Source: an uncultured Oscillospiraceae bacterium (lineage in GTDB: Bacteria > Bacillota > Clostridia > Oscillospirales > Oscillospiraceae). Taken from it: a stretch of 30,214 nucleotides of DNA. Below the pieces are notes generated by a model, which saw nothing but the letters and a program-made list of their open reading frames with translations, searched no databases and was not told the origin of the DNA. This document shows, one piece after another, positions 23,608 through 30,214 of this stretch (within the stretch, counting starts at the first letter, position 1; each line of letters begins with the position of its first letter). Position numbers and translations under genes: made by a program. Where the stretch lies: positions 1-30,214 of the forward strand of contig CAKUJN010000016.1 in the NCBI GenBank assembly GCA_934661735.1, given 5' to 3'.

Positions 23608-24786
23608 ATGGCGGATTACAGCAGAGTTTCTTTTCAGAACAGCGGCAGGCTCAAGCTGCTGATCATCGTTGGCACGCGGCCGGAGATCATCCGCCTCTCG
23701 GCGGTAATTCGCAAGGCGCGGCGGTATTTTGACGTCATTCTGGCACACACGGGCCAGAATTACGACTACAATCTGAACGGTGTGTTTTTCCGCGACCTCG
23801 CGCTGGACGAGCCGGAGGTGTACATGGACGCGGTCGGCGCGGATCTGGGCGAGACGATGGGCAATATCATCTCCGAGTCATACAGGCTGATGGCGGCGAT
23901 CCGGCCAGACGCGGTGCTGGTGCTGGGCGATACGAACAGCTGCCTGAGCGTGATTGGCGCGAAGCGCCTGCATATTCCGATTTTCCACATGGAGGCCGGA
24001 AACCGCTGTAAGGATGAGTGCCTGCCCGAGGAGACGAACCGGCGCATCGTGGACATCATTTCCGACGTCAACATGGCCTATTCCGAGCACGCGCGGCGGT
24101 ATCTTGCAGAGTGCGGTCTGCCGAAGGAGCGCACGTTTGTAACCGGTTCGCCGATGGCAGAGGTGCTGCACGAAAATCTGGAAAAGATCAAAGCCTCGGA
24201 TATCCACGCCCGTCTGGGGCTGGAAAAGGGGAAATACATCCTGCTTTCTGCGCACAGAGAGGAAAATATCGACACCGAGAAGAATTTCCAATCGCTGTTT
24301 TCGGCGGTCAACGCGCTGGCGGAGCGGTATGACATGCCGATTCTGTACTCCTGCCATCCGCGCAGCTGCAAACGGCTGGAGCAGAGCGGCTTCCGGCTGG
24401 ACAGCCGCGTGATTCGGCATGAGCCGCTGGGTTTCCACGACTATAACTGCCTGCAAATGCACGCGTTCTGCGTGGTCAGCGATTCCGGCACGCTGCCGGA
24501 GGAGAGCAGCTTTTATACCTCCGTCGGTCATCCGGTTCCGGCTGTGTGCATCCGCACCAGCACCGAGCGCCCAGAGGCCATGGACAAGGGGTGCTTTGTG
24601 CTGGCGGGCATCGACAGGGCGCATCTGCTGCCGGCGGTGGAGCTGGCTGTGGAGATGAACCGGAACGGCGATTGCGGCATTCCCGTGCCGGATTACACGG
24701 ACGAAAATGTCTCGGACAAGGTTGTGAAGATCATCCAGAGCTATACCGGAATTGTCGACCGGCTTGTCTGGCGCAAGGGTGAGTAA
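23608..24786 (+). CDS. capG: UDP-N-acetyl-hexosamine 2-epimerase (CapG/FnlC)
   Basis: A 392-residue WecB-like epimerase. Motifs are GTRPEIIRLSAVI (22 on), HTGQNYDYNLN, VLGDTNSCLSV, HMEAGNRCKDECLPEETNRR, SAHREENID and SDSGTLPEESSF. The insert 'NRCKDECLPEE' and its place directly after capF point to the CapG/WbjD/FnlC branch, which makes UDP-N-acetyl-L-fucosamine, rather than to ManNAc-forming WecB. ATG 23608 follows AAGGAGAAACATA. It is the last gene of the operon, with a strong terminator 7 nt after its stop. Confidence 0.93.
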   Translation: MADYSRVSFQNSGRLKLLIIVGTRPEIIRLSAVIRKARRYFDVILAHTGQNYDYNLNGVFFRDLALDEPEVYMDAVGADLGETMGNIISESYRLMAAIRPDAVLVLGDTNSCLSVIGAKRLHIPIFHMEAGNRCKDECLPEETNRRIVDIISDVNMAYSEHARRYLAECGLPKERTFVTGSPMAEVLHENLEKIKASDIHARLGLEKGKYILLSAHREENIDTEKNFQSLFSAVNALAERYDMPILYSCHPRSCKRLEQSGFRLDSRVIRHEPLGFHDYNCLQMHAFCVVSDSGTLPEESSFYTSVGHPVPAVCIRTSTERPEAMDKGCFVLAGIDRAHLLPAVELAVEMNRNGDCGIPVPDYTDENVSDKVVKIIQSYTGIVDRLVWRKGE

Positions 24787-24793
24787 ACAGATG

Positions 24794-24828
24794 AACCGGC
24801 CGGCGCACTTTTGTGCGCCGGCCGGTTT
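24794..24828 (+). terminator. Terminator of the polysaccharide operon
   Basis: AACCGGCCGGCGCAC (24794-24808) and GTGCGCCGGCCGGTT (24813-24827) give 15 perfect pairs with a TTTT loop and a short TTTC tail. It is the most stable stem in the window. Confidence 0.88.
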
Positions 24829-24876
24829 CTTGTGCGTCCCGTGCATAGGGATATGGCAGACTTTGTGCAATAGCGA

Positions 24877-24905
24877 TTGCTTTTTTCTCCGAGATATGAT
24901 AAAAT
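24877..24905 (+). promoter_or_regulatory. Promoter of the 25096 SLH gene (extended -10)
   Basis: TTGCTT (24877-24882) and TAAAAT (24900-24905) are 17 nt apart, with TG one base before the -10 box. The predicted leader is about 185 nt, unusually long. It shares its pattern with the promoters at 409 and 27619. Confidence 0.6.
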
Positions 24906-24908
24906 GCT

Positions 24909-24966
24909 GGCATACATACCACAAGGTTGTGTGGTATGCCGGTTTTCCGCGGACGGACGATCGCGG
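24909..24966 (+). promoter_or_regulatory. 5' hairpins of the 25096 leader
   Basis: GGCATAC (24909-24915) pairs with GTATGCC (24934-24940), and ACCACA inside it pairs with a shifted TGTG run, giving a bulged stem at the very 5' end of the transcript. TTTT follows it, so early termination is conceivable. A second small stem, CCGCG (24947-24951) and CGCGG (24962-24966), comes next. Confidence 0.45.
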
Positions 24967-24989
24967 ATGAATACGAAGCCGTTTGCGGC

Positions 24990-25031
24990 GCAGGGGGGTA
25001 CCCCCCTGCATGTGGATTTCATCCACATGCA
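24990..25031 (+). promoter_or_regulatory. Tandem double-hairpin leader, SLH gene at 25096
   Basis: Hairpin 1 is the perfect palindrome GCAGGGGGGTACCCCCCTGC (24990-25009). Hairpin 2 shares its last three bases: TGCATGTGGAT (25007-25017), loop TTC, ATCCACATGCA (25021-25031), 11 perfect pairs. A further stem, GCCTTTT (25048-25054) and AAAAGGC (25065-25071), lies before the ribosome site. The order matches the leaders at 1204 and 8770 although the sequences differ. Unlike those two, no arm is complementary to the ribosome-binding site. Confidence 0.7.
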
Positions 25032-25095
25032 ATGCGTCTTTGACGGTGCCTTTTACGGAATACGAAAAGGCGCAGACCGAAAGTGAGGACAAGAG

Positions 25096-27516
25096 ATGAA
25101 AAAACGACTGCTGAACGTGCTGATGATTCTATGTGTGATGCTGCTTCTATGCGTTCCAGCGCTGGCCGAGGGGACGGTGCGGGAGGTCGGCAGTTACGAG
25201 AAACTGCTGTCTGCCGTCAATGATGACACATGCACTGCGGTCAAGCTGACAGACGATATTGTTCTTCACAAAACCCTCACAATCAATCGTACCATTACCA
25301 TGGACCTGAACGGAAAAACGTTGAGCCTGCTGACCAGCGGTGCCTTCTATCAAAGGGGTTGTATTATCAAGGTTTTGGGTTCCGGCAATCTAACGATTCA
25401 GGACGGAAGTACGGACGCAGCGGGTACAATTCTCGGTGATTGGAATCAAACCGGAGATCCGGAGTGGGGAGAATTAGACGGATATGGCGGCAGCGTGCAT
25501 GTCGAGGGCGGTACGCTGATCATGGAAGGCGGGAAAATCACCTACGGCACAGCTGCTTACGGCGGCGGTGTAGCAGTCATAAAAAAAGGTACCTTCACCA
25601 TGACCGGCGGCGAGATCACCGGCTGCAAGGTCGGTGTTCAGTTTCATCGCGACTCTCGCATTTATGATGGCGGATTCGGCGGCGGAGTCTATGGCGACGC
25701 GAGCAGCACCATTCAATTGTCCGGCACTGCGGCGATCCGGAATTGCGGGGCAACGGTGCGCGGCGGCGGCATATACTGCGAGGGGAATTTGACCATTACG
25801 GGTAATGCCGTGGTTGAAGGCTACGTATATGACGACGACTATCACTGCACCCCAGAACAGAATACTGCGGCGGCATATGTGGAACCCGCCGCAGGCTGCA
25901 CGGCAGAGATTTCCGGCGGTACGTTCAAGGGTACGGTAAAAAATGACGGCGGCACGATTTCCGGCGGCACGTTTCAGAGCGCAGTAACGAATGCCGGAGG
26001 AACGATTTCCGGCGGTGTGTTTGAAAAGGCGGCAGTAAGCACGAGCGGCGAGATTACCGGCGGCGTGTTTTATAAAGGCTTCGTACTGGGCACGACAGTC
26101 ATGGGGTACACAGTGGTTTCCAGCGCGCCGGAAACCAACCATACGCATACCTACAGCGACAGCTGGAGCAAAAATGAAACGCACCACTGGTTTGCATGCA
26201 CTGGCGAGGGCTGCAACGAAAAGAAAGGCTACAGCGAACACGGCTACAGTGACGACACAGACACCGACTGCAACACCTGCGGCTATACGCGTACCATCGC
26301 GCATGAGCACCGGTTCGGTAATTGGAGCAGTGACGAGACGAACCACTGGCTTGAATGCACCGACAGCGGCTGTCCTTCGACGGACAAAGGCAAAAAGGAT
26401 GAAGCTGCACACAGCTGGGCGAACGGCGTTTGCGGCGTGTGCGGGTATGTCTGCCGGCACACTGGCGGCACGGCAACATGCACGGCAAAGGCAGTTTGCA
26501 TAAGCTGCGGCACGGCATACGGCGAGCTGGCGCCGCACAGCTACAGCGCGCAATGGACATATGACGAGAGCCGCCACTGGCAGGTGTGCACCGCCGCGGA
26601 CTGTTCGGCGCGGGCGAACAGCGGAGAACACGTCTATGACGACGATGCGGATGCCGATTGCGGCATCTGCGGCTATACGCGCACGATTATGCATGAGCAC
26701 CGGTTCAGCGACACGTGGAGCAGTGATGAAACGCACCACTGGCATGTCTGCACCGGCTGTTCGGAAAAGCCGGACTTTGACACGCACGATTACGGCGGCT
26801 GGACGGTTCTGGAGGAAGCCACCTCGACAAGGACCGGCGAGCGCGAGCGCACCTGCTCCACCTGCGGCTATACGGAGCGGCAGACCATCCCCGCCACCGG
26901 CGGCGGCACGGTGATCCCCGTTCCGCCGGTCACACCCGTAACGCCCGTTACGCCGACGCCCCCGAAAACGGAGGATAACGGCGGAACGCAGGAACCGGAC
27001 ACGGATGATTCCGACTTCACGGACGTGGAGGAAAAGGACTGGTTTGCAGACGACGTTTGCTATGTCAGCGAAAAGGGCCTGATGAACGGTACCGGCAGGG
27101 CGGAATTTGCGCCCAACGAAGCGGTGACGCGCGGTATGGTCGTAACGATTCTTGCGCGTATGGAGGGCGTGAACACCTCCGGCTCGCCGTGGTACGCCGC
27201 AGGCCGGAAATGGGCCATGGAGAACAGCATCTCCGACGGTACCAATATGGAAGCGCCCGTCACGCGTGAGCAGCTGGCGGCAATGCTGTTCCGGTATGCG
27301 GTATTCAAGGGCATGAGCGCCGTGACGCTGGCCGATCACCTGTCGCAGTTCCGTGATCGGGGGCAGATCAGCGGCTGGGCCGTCCCCGCGGCAAACTGGG
27401 CTGTCGGCGGCGGAATCCTGAACGGCCGGAGCGGCGGAATTCTGGACCCGCAGGGAACCGCAACCCGCGCGGAGCTGGCCGCAATGCTGCGGCGCTTTGC
27501 AGATAAGATGAACTGA
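25096..27516 (+). CDS. Secreted beta-helix / Cys-His repeat / SLH surface protein
   Basis: An 806-residue exported protein. A signal peptide (MKKRLLNVLMILCVMLLLCV, cleavage near ALAEG) is followed by a right-handed beta-helix region to about residue 345, with repeats such as GGKITYG, GGEITGC, ISGGTFKG, ISGGTFQS and ISGGVFEK. Residues about 346-600 hold four diverged repeats rich in Trp, Cys and His, of the form ETHHWFACTG...DTDCNTCGYTR. Each ends in a CxxCGY knuckle that could bind zinc. A Pro/Thr linker (PVPPVTPVTPVTPTPPKTED) leads to three SLH domains at about 641-806. A carbohydrate- or host-binding surface role is likely; the ligand is unknown. The start has GAGG (25085-25088) 7 nt upstream. 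The YesN/YesM-type genes follow after a terminator. Confidence 0.92.
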   Translation: MKKRLLNVLMILCVMLLLCVPALAEGTVREVGSYEKLLSAVNDDTCTAVKLTDDIVLHKTLTINRTITMDLNGKTLSLLTSGAFYQRGCIIKVLGSGNLTIQDGSTDAAGTILGDWNQTGDPEWGELDGYGGSVHVEGGTLIMEGGKITYGTAAYGGGVAVIKKGTFTMTGGEITGCKVGVQFHRDSRIYDGGFGGGVYGDASSTIQLSGTAAIRNCGATVRGGGIYCEGNLTITGNAVVEGYVYDDDYHCTPEQNTAAAYVEPAAGCTAEISGGTFKGTVKNDGGTISGGTFQSAVTNAGGTISGGVFEKAAVSTSGEITGGVFYKGFVLGTTVMGYTVVSSAPETNHTHTYSDSWSKNETHHWFACTGEGCNEKKGYSEHGYSDDTDTDCNTCGYTRTIAHEHRFGNWSSDETNHWLECTDSGCPSTDKGKKDEAAHSWANGVCGVCGYVCRHTGGTATCTAKAVCISCGTAYGELAPHSYSAQWTYDESRHWQVCTAADCSARANSGEHVYDDDADADCGICGYTRTIMHEHRFSDTWSSDETHHWHVCTGCSEKPDFDTHDYGGWTVLEEATSTRTGERERTCSTCGYTERQTIPATGGGTVIPVPPVTPVTPVTPTPPKTEDNGGTQEPDTDDSDFTDVEEKDWFADDVCYVSEKGLMNGTGRAEFAPNEAVTRGMVVTILARMEGVNTSGSPWYAAGRKWAMENSISDGTNMEAPVTREQLAAMLFRYAVFKGMSAVTLADHLSQFRDRGQISGWAVPAANWAVGGGILNGRSGGILDPQGTATRAELAAMLRRFADKMN

Positions 27517-27532
27517 AAGCACGCAAATGCAG

Positions 27533-27563
27533 AAAACCGGCGGGGCGATGCCCTGCCGGTTTT
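27533..27563 (+). terminator. Terminator of the 25096 SLH gene
   Basis: AAAACCGGCGGGGC (27533-27546) and GCCCTGCCGGTTTT (27550-27563) form 14 pairs, one of them G-T, with loop GAT and a T4 run at the end of the stem. Confidence 0.9.
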
Positions 27564-27618
27564 GTCATGCGCAGAATGCGGATAGAGTATGGCCTCCGCA
27601 TGGAGTGAAATGTTGGCT

Positions 27619-27646
27619 TTGCTTCTCCCTAAAAATGTGATAAGAT
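27619..27646 (+). promoter_or_regulatory. Promoter of the two-component genes (extended -10)
   Basis: TTGCTT (27619-27624) and TAAGAT (27641-27646) are 16 nt apart, with TG one base before the -10 box. The leader to 27760 is about 108 nt, with no clear hairpin. Confidence 0.6.
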
Positions 27647-27759
27647 ACAAATACCACGCCGTCAGAAAAGGCAAACGCATATTTGAATGGGAACGCAGCG
27701 CGCGAACTATGTGCGGCTTTGCAGCGACAAAAGGACCGAACCGTCGAGGAGTAAATCGA

Positions 27760-28494
27760 ATGTATTCAGTAGTGATGATCGAGGATGAATATTGGACACT
27801 GCGGGGACTGCTTGAAATTTTTCCATGGGGAAAATATGACATGGCGGTTTCAAAGACGTTTATGGATGCCCAGGAAGCGCTGCCGTTTATCGTTCAGCAG
27901 CAGCCGGATATTGTCATTACCGATATTGAAATGCCAGGCCTGACGGGAATTGAACTGATCCGGAAGCTCTGCGAACGAAAGGTGCGGTCAAGAGTCGTGG
28001 TTCTCAGTGCGCACTCCAATTTTACTTATGCGCAGGAACTGATTCGATTGGGACTGTTTGAATATGCGCTCAAACCGCTCAGCAGAGAGAGCGCGGATAC
28101 GATATTGAAGCGTCTGAAGATTTCTCTGGACCAGGGGACGAACGTTGTAACGGAAATGGAATTGCACGAAAAGGTCGCGGGAAATTCCCGATTCAATAAA
28201 ATCGCGTGCTATGTCAATGAACACTATGCAGAGAAGCTGACGCTGAACGAGCTGTGTCAGATCTATAATATCAGTCCGGATTACTGCAATAAGCTGTTCC
28301 GGTCATACTATGGCGATAATTTTTCCGGGTATCTGAAAAAGATCAGATTGGAAAAGGCTTGCGCACTTCTGCGCCAGAATGCTTCAATTCCGGAGGTCGC
28401 GGCAGCAACCGGCTATAACGACTACTACTATTTCATCAAGGTTTTCAAAAAGCAGTACGGTATTACACCCTATCAATACAAAAACAACAACTGA
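27760..28494 (+). CDS. YesN-like response regulator (receiver + AraC HTH)
   Basis: A 244-residue response regulator. The receiver domain has the acidic pair Glu8/Asp9 (MIEDEYWTLRGL), phospho-acceptor Asp55 in VITDIEMPGLTG, Ser83/Ala84 and Lys105 in YALKPLS. The C-terminal AraC-type domain (about 145-244) has both helix-turn-helix units: LTLNELCQIYNISPDYCNKL and IPEVAAATGYNDYYYFIKVF, then YGITPYQYK. It is shorter than many YesN proteins (often 500 residues) because the middle domain is missing. ATG 27760 follows GAGGAG at 27745-27750; the longer frame from 27589 covers the promoter and is rejected. It pairs with the kinase that starts 17 nt later. Such systems often control sugar-uptake or surface-glycan genes; its target here is not visible. 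Confidence 0.93.
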   Translation: MYSVVMIEDEYWTLRGLLEIFPWGKYDMAVSKTFMDAQEALPFIVQQQPDIVITDIEMPGLTGIELIRKLCERKVRSRVVVLSAHSNFTYAQELIRLGLFEYALKPLSRESADTILKRLKISLDQGTNVVTEMELHEKVAGNSRFNKIACYVNEHYAEKLTLNELCQIYNISPDYCNKLFRSYYGDNFSGYLKKIRLEKACALLRQNASIPEVAAATGYNDYYYFIKVFKKQYGITPYQYKNNN

Positions 28495-28511
28495 TGCGGG
28501 AGGGGGAGTCG

Positions 28512-30214
28512 ATGAACAGGCATAAAATCAGCAGCCGAGTCTATCTCATTGTGGGCATCCTGGCGTGCCTGCTAATGACAATTCAGCTAATTCTATATAA
28601 GACAACGGTGGATACGATCGATTATCAGCAGGAGCAGATGGCGTCTGCTGCCATGAAAAAACTGAATTCGTCGATCGGCAGTAAGATATCAACGCTTTCG
28701 CGGGTGACAAAAAGGATGATCAGCGAGGGTGGTATTTCTGCGCTGCTTGCGGATGACGGAACGGATTGGTACTCAGCGCGGCACAGGCTGGCATCAATGC
28801 TGAAGGAGTATACGGATTTTCTGGACGAGAGCATGTATTTTGTTGTGTTTTCCGACATGGCAAGCTATAAGATATCCACAGACCTGACAGAGGATGAGTA
28901 TGACATGCTGCGACAGGCGTATGAGAGCTATTCTTGCTCGGACAGCAGGACGCTGCCAAATGTTTATCAGTTTTTCAAAGTCGTATCCAATCGATATGAT
29001 GAGATCTATGCAGTCTGCTTTGTTCCGATAAAAAACTGGAATCTGGCGGTGAACACTGGAAGAGAACCGCTTGGCACGGCAGCAATGTGCTGCAAGGTCA
29101 ACCCAAAAGCGCTTCTGCTTGCGGAACAGGCACTGCAAAATACGCGGATTACGCTGCATCAGACAACGACGGGAATTTCACTGAGGCTGCTGGATGACCA
29201 GCCGGAGCGCGCAAACGTGCGTGCAATCGGAGCTTTGTCGCAGCCGGTCTCCTATATGGATACGGAATGGAAAATCAACTGCACGATTTATCCAAACACC
29301 TCTCTGCAAAGCCTTACGCTGATGAGGGGATTTATTATTCTGGATGTCGTTGTAATTCTGTGTATGCTTCTATGGTTGTCTCTGGAATTCAAGCATTCTG
29401 TTTCAAGACCACTCAGACAGCTGACGGACTATATGGAAAGCTACCATCTGGACGGCGATCAAACGCCGCTGATGATTAACGACGGTGCGGAATTCGGCGT
29501 GATTGCGGAGCATATCAATGAGCTTCTGGTCAAAAACAAGGCGGCGTCGCAGCAGCTGCTGGATATGCAGAGCGAACTCTATGAGGCAAGCCTGGAGAAG
29601 GTAATGCTGGAGCTTCAGGCATTACAGCGGCAGATCAATCCCCACTTCCTGTATAATACGCTGGAATGTATGCATAGTATTGCGGTAATTCATCACGCAC
29701 CTGAAATTGAACGGATTGCGTGTGCGCTGTCCAATCTGATGCGCTATGCCACAAAGGGTAAGCCGATTGTGACGCTGGAAGAAGAGATTTCCATGCTCAT
29801 GGACTACATTGAGATTATGAAAATCCGCTTTCCGGAAAAATACACGTTCAATTTTGACTTGCCGTCGGAATTGATGGGGTGCAAAATCCCCAAAATGACG
29901 ATTCAGCCAATATTTGAAAATGTTTTCAAGTATGCAAACGCAGGAGAACGCAGGAAAATTTGCATTGCACTGACAGCCTCTGCGCTGGCAGATCAATTGC
30001 GAATTGTGATTCGTGACAACGGGCGCGGAATTGCACCGGAAATGGTGGAGCAGATTGAAGCGTCTCTGCATCAGCCGGAGACACCTGAAAACCATGTCGG
30101 GTTATACAACGTAAATCGCCGTATTATGCTTCATTGCGGAAGAAAGTGCGGCATTTCCATAAGGAGCGTAGAAAACGAGTTTACGGAGGTAACAATTTTT
30201 CTGGCACTTGAAGG
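28512..30214 (+). CDS. YesM-like sensor histidine kinase, 3' end outside window
   Basis: The frame is open for 567 codons to the right edge. A first membrane helix at about residues 10-30 (VYLIVGILACLLMTIQLIL) and a second at about 272-292 (FIILDVVVILCMLLWLSL) enclose an extracellular sensor domain of some 240 residues that I cannot name further. The cytoplasmic part has a HAMP-like linker, a coiled coil (LLDMQSELYEASLEKVMLEL) and the His-kinase box QINPHFLYNTLE with His378 as the phosphorylation site. An ATPase domain follows with N-box TIQPIFENVFKYA, G1 RDNGRGIAPE and G2 GLYNVNRRI. The start has GGGAGGGGGAG just upstream. It would phosphorylate the response regulator at 27760. Confidence 0.93.
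   Translation, partial: MNRHKISSRVYLIVGILACLLMTIQLILYKTTVDTIDYQQEQMASAAMKKLNSSIGSKISTLSRVTKRMISEGGISALLADDGTDWYSARHRLASMLKEYTDFLDESMYFVVFSDMASYKISTDLTEDEYDMLRQAYESYSCSDSRTLPNVYQFFKVVSNRYDEIYAVCFVPIKNWNLAVNTGREPLGTAAMCCKVNPKALLLAEQALQNTRITLHQTTTGISLRLLDDQPERANVRAIGALSQPVSYMDTEWKINCTIYPNTSLQSLTLMRGFIILDVVVILCMLLWLSLEFKHSVSRPLRQLTDYMESYHLDGDQTPLMINDGAEFGVIAEHINELLVKNKAASQQLLDMQSELYEASLEKVMLELQALQRQINPHFLYNTLECMHSIAVIHHAPEIERIACALSNLMRYATKGKPIVTLEEEISMLMDYIEIMKIRFPEKYTFNFDLPSELMGCKIPKMTIQPIFENVFKYANAGERRKICIALTASALADQLRIVIRDNGRGIAPEMVEQIEASLHQPETPENHVGLYNVNRRIMLHCGRKCGISIRSVENEFTEVTIFLALE

Noticed and set aside
24990..25031. Insertion-sequence end or phase-variation inversion site
   Set aside because: The palindromes before the three SLH genes have unrelated sequences, so they cannot recombine with each other, and no recombinase or transposase is nearby.
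23878..25092. Minus-strand open frame of 404 codons
   Set aside because: Antisense to capG and across its terminator and the next promoter; composition is typical of a shadow frame.
25474..27522. Long minus-strand open frame of 682 codons
   Set aside because: It mirrors the SLH gene at 25096, whose signal peptide, repeats and SLH motifs are unmistakable. The reverse frame is rich in Arg/Ala/Val with no recognisable domain or ribosome site.
1..30214. CRISPR array, tRNA, rRNA, prophage or transposase
   Set aside because: No regularly spaced repeats, cloverleaf sequences or such protein motifs were seen on either strand.

Overview
The window looks like part of the chromosome of a gut-type Clostridia bacterium, probably of the Oscillospirales group. 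The grounds are the multi-domain surface proteins ending in triplets of S-layer homology (SLH) domains, the AGGAGG-type ribosome sites, the YesM/YesN two-component pair and the moderately high GC. The placement is inferred from gene style; no rRNA or tRNA is present.

Layout. Positions 3-278 hold the end of an SLH protein. Positions 481-1176 encode a TetR-type regulator whose promoter carries inverted repeats. Positions 1271-7189 encode a giant secreted beta-helix/Ig/SLH protein. Positions 7421-8596 encode an alpha/beta-hydrolase fused to a GNAT acetyltransferase. Positions 8859-10232 encode a smaller SLH protein whose 3' end nearly repeats positions 3-266. A small HTH gene on the minus strand (10382-10597) faces away from the next block. 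Positions 10995-24786 form a Wzx/Wzy-type polysaccharide operon: initiating phosphoglycosyl transferase, four or five glycosyltransferases, two O-acyltransferases, Wzy-like polymerase, Wzx flippase, and the three-gene UDP-N-acetyl-L-fucosamine cassette (capE, capF, capG). As read here, capE is frameshifted inside a short imperfect duplication. Positions 25096-27516 encode a third full-length SLH protein, followed by a YesN-like response regulator (27760-28494) and a YesM-like sensor kinase running off the right edge.

How the parts fit. The SLH proteins would be exported and held on the cell wall. The operon makes a cell-surface glycan that may include FucNAc and carry acyl groups. The regulators lie between these blocks. 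Many polysaccharide genes are coupled by ATGA or short overlaps.

Most interesting signal. Each of the three complete SLH genes is preceded by the same leader architecture, in unrelated sequence: a perfect 18-20 bp palindrome followed at once by a perfect 10-11 bp stem with a 3-nt loop (1204-1243, 8770-8812, 24990-25031). In the 8859 gene, the 5' arm and loop of the second hairpin are also perfectly complementary over 10 nt to the true ribosome-binding site, so two exclusive folds are possible. This looks like an undescribed structured leader class for surface-protein mRNAs.
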